From: Patescibacteria group bacterium
GTDB lineage: Bacteria > Patescibacteriota > Microgenomatia > Levybacterales > UBA12049
Assembly (NCBI GenBank): GCA_018900295.1
Contig: JAHIGH010000254.1
Location: 1-7,974 of the forward strand
Length of the DNA: 7,974 nucleotides
Direction: 5' to 3'
This document shows, in pieces, positions 6,215-7,974 of this stretch. The notes under the pieces were generated by a model. That model was not told where the DNA came from and did no database searches. It saw nothing but the letters and a program-made list of their open reading frames with translations. How positions within the stretch are numbered: the first letter of the stretch is position 1; every line of letters begins with the position of its first letter. The translations under genes were made by a program, and so were the position numbers.

Positions 6215-6646
6215 ATGCATCTTGACGTCATAACACCCGATAAAAAAGTTCTAAGTGAAGAAATAGATGGATTATCCGTCAACACCCCAAATGGTCATAT
6301 AGGTATTCTTCCAAACCACGTACATTTAGTAACCAAAGTAATACCGGGTGAGATGATTATTAAGATCAAGGGCAAAGAAAGATATTATGCAATTACAGGA
6401 GGATTTCTTGAAGTAAATGAAAATAAGGTGACAATTCTTGCGGACTACGCGGTGCAATCTGAACAAATTGAGGTTGAAAAGGCATTGGAAGCAAAAAAAA
6501 GAGCGGAGGAGATCCTGAAAAAAACAAAAGAAAAAGTGAGCGACAGAGATTTCGCCCTCGCACAGGCAGAATTAAGACGGGCTGTTATGGAACTGCGCGT
6601 AGCTAATAGAAGGAGAAGGGTTAGATCCTTACCACCGCAAGGGTGA
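6215..6646 (+). CDS. atpC: F1Fo ATP synthase subunit epsilon
   Basis: This 143-residue rotor subunit sits at the foot of gamma and can restrain ATP hydrolysis. Residues 1-84 form the beta-sandwich (MHLDVITPDKKV, then NTPNGHIGILPNH at 23-35 and YAITGGFLEVNENKVTILAD at 58-77). Residues 85-135 form the C-terminal helix pair ending ELRVANRRRR. The ATP-sensing motif I/LDxxRA of some epsilon proteins appears here only as IEVEKA (85-90), so ATP binding is uncertain. The last residues, SLPPQG, lie beyond the usual basic end and are encoded by a short hairpin sequence that resembles part of the repeat upstream of atpD. The ATG at 6215 has only a weak AGG upstream. It is the last atp gene and converges on the FRG gene, the two stop codons being 26 nt apart. 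Confidence 0.93.
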   Translation: MHLDVITPDKKVLSEEIDGLSVNTPNGHIGILPNHVHLVTKVIPGEMIIKIKGKERYYAITGGFLEVNENKVTILADYAVQSEQIEVEKALEAKKRAEEILKKTKEKVSDRDFALAQAELRRAVMELRVANRRRRVRSLPPQG

Positions 6647-6655
6647 AAGGTTGCA

Positions 6656-6683
6656 CTAATTAAGCCAAAAAATCACTTATTAG
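6656..6683. terminator. A/T-rich hairpin between the converging atpC and FRG genes
   Basis: CTAATTAAG (6656-6664) can pair with CTTATTAG (6676-6683) as an eight-pair stem with one bulged T and an 11-base loop. It sits 10 nt after the atpC stop codon and covers the FRG stop codon. Neither side has a clear T-run after the stem, so it is not a standard intrinsic terminator. It may still protect a 3' end. No better terminator for the atp operon is visible. Confidence 0.25.
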
Positions 6684-7530
6684 GAAAAAGATAATCTGGT
6701 GTTATTCCTTTTTTTAATAAATAGTCAGTAAAATCATTTTCACTACCTGATGAAAGAATTAACTTCATATATATTAATTCATTATTATTTTTTTCTCTTT
6801 CAATCTTATTCCATAATTCATCGAGTGAATAACGCAAGTCCATTTGGGAGATATAAATAGCCTCCTGATGTTTAGCTCGGTTATATTTAATTTGCTTTTT
6901 TGGACAAAAAAGCAATGGACATCCCCATGGTTTTCCATTTTTAAGAGCATCCTTCATTTTATCAAGAATTTTACCAACAGGAATTGTTTGTAATGTTTTA
7001 CCAGTAACGGAAGAGTCACATATCCAAAGAGCACCATCATCATTACGATTCTCATTAGAAAAGTAAAGAGCAACATCGCTTGATTTTGTCCAATCAATAA
7101 TATTTGTTCCTTTAACTTCAGGATGATCTTCTCTTGGATCTTGTTGTATAATTTTCATTAATTCAAACCAGGAATCAATTCCATGTGTTTCAGATAATTT
7201 TTCTAATTCATCGCTTGGCCTTGCCAATATACCAAATTTGAATAAATAGAACCAAGCAATAGCATTATTATATTCTTCTGAATTACGAATATAGTCATTT
7301 GGATGAGTAAATTTTGGTATTTTTAATATTTCCTTTTTAAAATATCGAATAAATGTCGAGTCAAGTTTCCAGTTCGCAGATTTATGTCCACGATAAAGAA
7401 GTGCCGAATTATCATTTTTATTGTGTTTTATGTTATTTAATTCATCGCTGAATGTATTAAAATCTTTAGGTCTCCATGTATGTTGATTTATAACATAAGT
7501 AGTTGAATGAGTGGGTGAGATACATTTCAT
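6673..7530 (-). CDS. FRG-domain protein
   Basis: This 285-residue soluble protein shows the FRG domain pattern through most of its length. LLYRGHKSANWKLDSTFIR (44-62) contains the F/YRG signature (Tyr46-Arg47-Gly48). TNIIDWTKSSDVALYFS (142-158) matches the family's TRLLDWT-S-x-x-ALYFA. NRAKHQEAIYIS (217-228) fits the R-x-x-x-Q-x-G-x-F region. The end, GITPDYLFPNK, is the usual family C terminus. The biochemical role of FRG proteins is not firmly established; they often occur in accessory or defence-type regions, but nothing here proves such a role. No signal peptide or membrane helix is seen. The start at 7530 has no Shine-Dalgarno sequence but lies about 22 nt from a likely transcription start. 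It is richer in A+T than the atpA and atpD cores (sampled lines 27-33% G+C against 45-55% in atpD), faces the operon and is bordered by repeats, which suggests horizontal gain. Confidence 0.82.
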   Translation of the reverse strand: MKCISPTHSTTYVINQHTWRPKDFNTFSDELNNIKHNKNDNSALLYRGHKSANWKLDSTFIRYFKKEILKIPKFTHPNDYIRNSEEYNNAIAWFYLFKFGILARPSDELEKLSETHGIDSWFELMKIIQQDPREDHPEVKGTNIIDWTKSSDVALYFSNENRNDDGALWICDSSVTGKTLQTIPVGKILDKMKDALKNGKPWGCPLLFCPKKQIKYNRAKHQEAIYISQMDLRYSLDELWNKIEREKNNNELIYMKLILSSGSENDFTDYLLKKGITPDYLFPNK

Positions 7531-7546
7531 AGATTTTTGACTTTAT

Positions 7547-7560
7547 ATTCGTAATCGAAT
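7547..7560. repeat. Small palindrome at the FRG transcription start
   Basis: ATTCG-TAAT-CGAAT has perfect 5-bp arms around a 4-base centre. It touches the predicted -10 box of the FRG gene promoter and covers its predicted start point, where a repressor operator would be expected. It is short and A/T-rich, so chance is possible. Confidence 0.3.
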
Positions 7561-7588
7561 TATATACTCCTCTACTTTCAAAACGCAA
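7559..7588 (-). promoter_or_regulatory. Possible promoter of the FRG gene
   Basis: Read on the - strand, a perfect TATAAT (7564-7559) is preceded after 18 bases by TTGCGT (7588-7583), a weak -35 box matching TTGACA at its first three bases. Transcription would start near 7552, about 22 nt before the ATG at 7530. The perfect -10 box and its position support the call; the -35 box is poor. Confidence 0.4.
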
Positions 7589-7693
7589 ATTGATATAAAT
7601 GCTTACAATCTGTTATTGCGAGAATCCGCCGTAATTAAAAAATGTGTTGGTAAATTAGTCCTCTTTAAATTTCTTCCAGGGTAATCGTAAATA

Positions 7694-7735
7694 ATTGTCA
7701 TTCCCCTGGACAAGGGAATCCAGAAGACAAGGGAA
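7694..7735. repeat. Second copy of the ATTGTCATTCCC...GAATCCAG repeat, short form
   Basis: ATTGTCATTCCC (7694-7705) and GAATCCAG (7716-7723) match the ends of the repeat at 4701-4764, but only 10 bases separate them, so the multi-hairpin interior is absent. ATTCCC (7700-7705) pairs with GGGAAT (7714-7719). GACAAGGGAA occurs twice, at 7709-7718 and 7726-7735, a perfect 10-bp direct repeat with a 17-base period. This may be a solo or internally deleted member of the same family. Confidence 0.55.
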
Positions 7736-7974
7736 CACTTCGGATCATACAGAATAGTACAGGACTAACCATATAATCTCGCTACACGAAATAGAAAGAA
7801 TTTTACATCTTGGCACTTCTCATTAACGTTCTGTCCTGACTTCGCCAACCCCTAATTTTTGAGGTTTTTTGTGCCTAGATTTTTATTGTTTGGGTCACTT
7901 ACGCTAGAATCAGAATGTGTTTGTACGAAAGGATAAAAATTCTGCAGGAAATATTGCTTTTCAGGTAATGAAAA

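Larger units (their letters stand above)
7531..7974. other. Gene-poor region after the FRG gene, with repeat fragments
   Basis: No gene I can support lies in these 444 bases. The region holds the FRG promoter and palindrome, a TGTTATTGCGAGAATCC fragment (7611-7627) that resembles the common GTCATTGCGAG class of intergenic repeats, and the ATTGTCATTCCC repeat at 7694-7723. A weak AACCCCT...AGGTTTTTT hairpin lies at 7847-7870. A - strand frame is open from the window end to TAG at 7854-7852 (40 codons, no start in view) and stays open a further 28 codons in frame after that stop. It could be the end of a gene outside the window, possibly decayed, but I recognise no domain. Confidence 0.5.

Noticed and set aside
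7611..7627. TGTTATTGCGAGAATCC as a complete repeat element
   Set aside because: Only one end resembles the common GTCATTGCGAG class, and no matching second arm is found within the next 60 bases; it is mentioned only as a fragment.
7847..7870. AACCCCT...AGGTTTTTT as an intrinsic terminator on the + strand
   Set aside because: The stem is only three or four pairs with a bulge, and no + strand gene ends nearby.

Overview
The window holds a complete F1Fo ATP synthase operon on the + strand, in the usual order a-c-b-delta-alpha-gamma-beta-epsilon (atpB-E-F-H-A-G-D-C, 332-6646). Before it lies the 3' end of a DNA polymerase III alpha gene (dnaE, 1-238). After it, on the - strand, is an FRG-domain gene (6673-7530), then about 440 bases with no gene I can support. 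The base composition is low in G+C. The very compact subunits (68-residue c, 117-residue delta), the subunit a start around residues 8-20 (ETIINIGSFPITN), the alpha-subunit stretch KHAWAYRQ and the c-subunit loop AIGRNPDAQ together remind me of Patescibacteria (Candidate Phyla Radiation). That placement is from memory of those families, not from a search.

Layout: 239-331 is a short leader with a good sigma70-type promoter (TTGACT-17-TAAAAT) for the atp operon. The operon runs without a break to 6646. Most junctions are tight: 1 nt between atpF and atpH, a 4-nt ATGA overlap between atpH and atpA, 3 nt between atpA and atpG, 12 nt between atpD and atpC. Two junctions are abnormally wide, atpE-atpF (112 nt) and atpG-atpD (92 nt), and both are filled by small palindromic repeat elements. 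The atpE-atpF element is flanked by a perfect 12-bp direct repeat, and removing one copy plus the element restores TAA-TTT-ATG, so it looks like a recent insertion. The atpG-atpD element shares its end sequences with another copy at 7694-7723.

The eight atp products build one machine. Subunits a, b and the c-ring form the membrane ion motor, alpha3beta3 the catalytic head, gamma and epsilon the rotor stalk, and b with delta the stator. The key residues are present: the Arg of subunit a, the Glu of subunit c, both nucleotide-binding loops, the beta catalytic Glu and the alpha arginine finger. The c subunit lacks the Na+-site residues, so proton coupling is likely. Unusual points are the delta subunit, which has nearly lost its N-terminal helical domain, an altered P-loop in alpha (GDRGLGKT), and the fact that only atpE has a strong Shine-Dalgarno sequence, in keeping with the many c copies per enzyme.

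The FRG gene is richer in A+T than the atpA and atpD cores, faces the operon, has its own likely promoter with a small palindrome at the predicted start site, and sits next to repeat debris. It looks like acquired accessory cargo. I see no CRISPR array, tRNA, rRNA or complete transposase gene.
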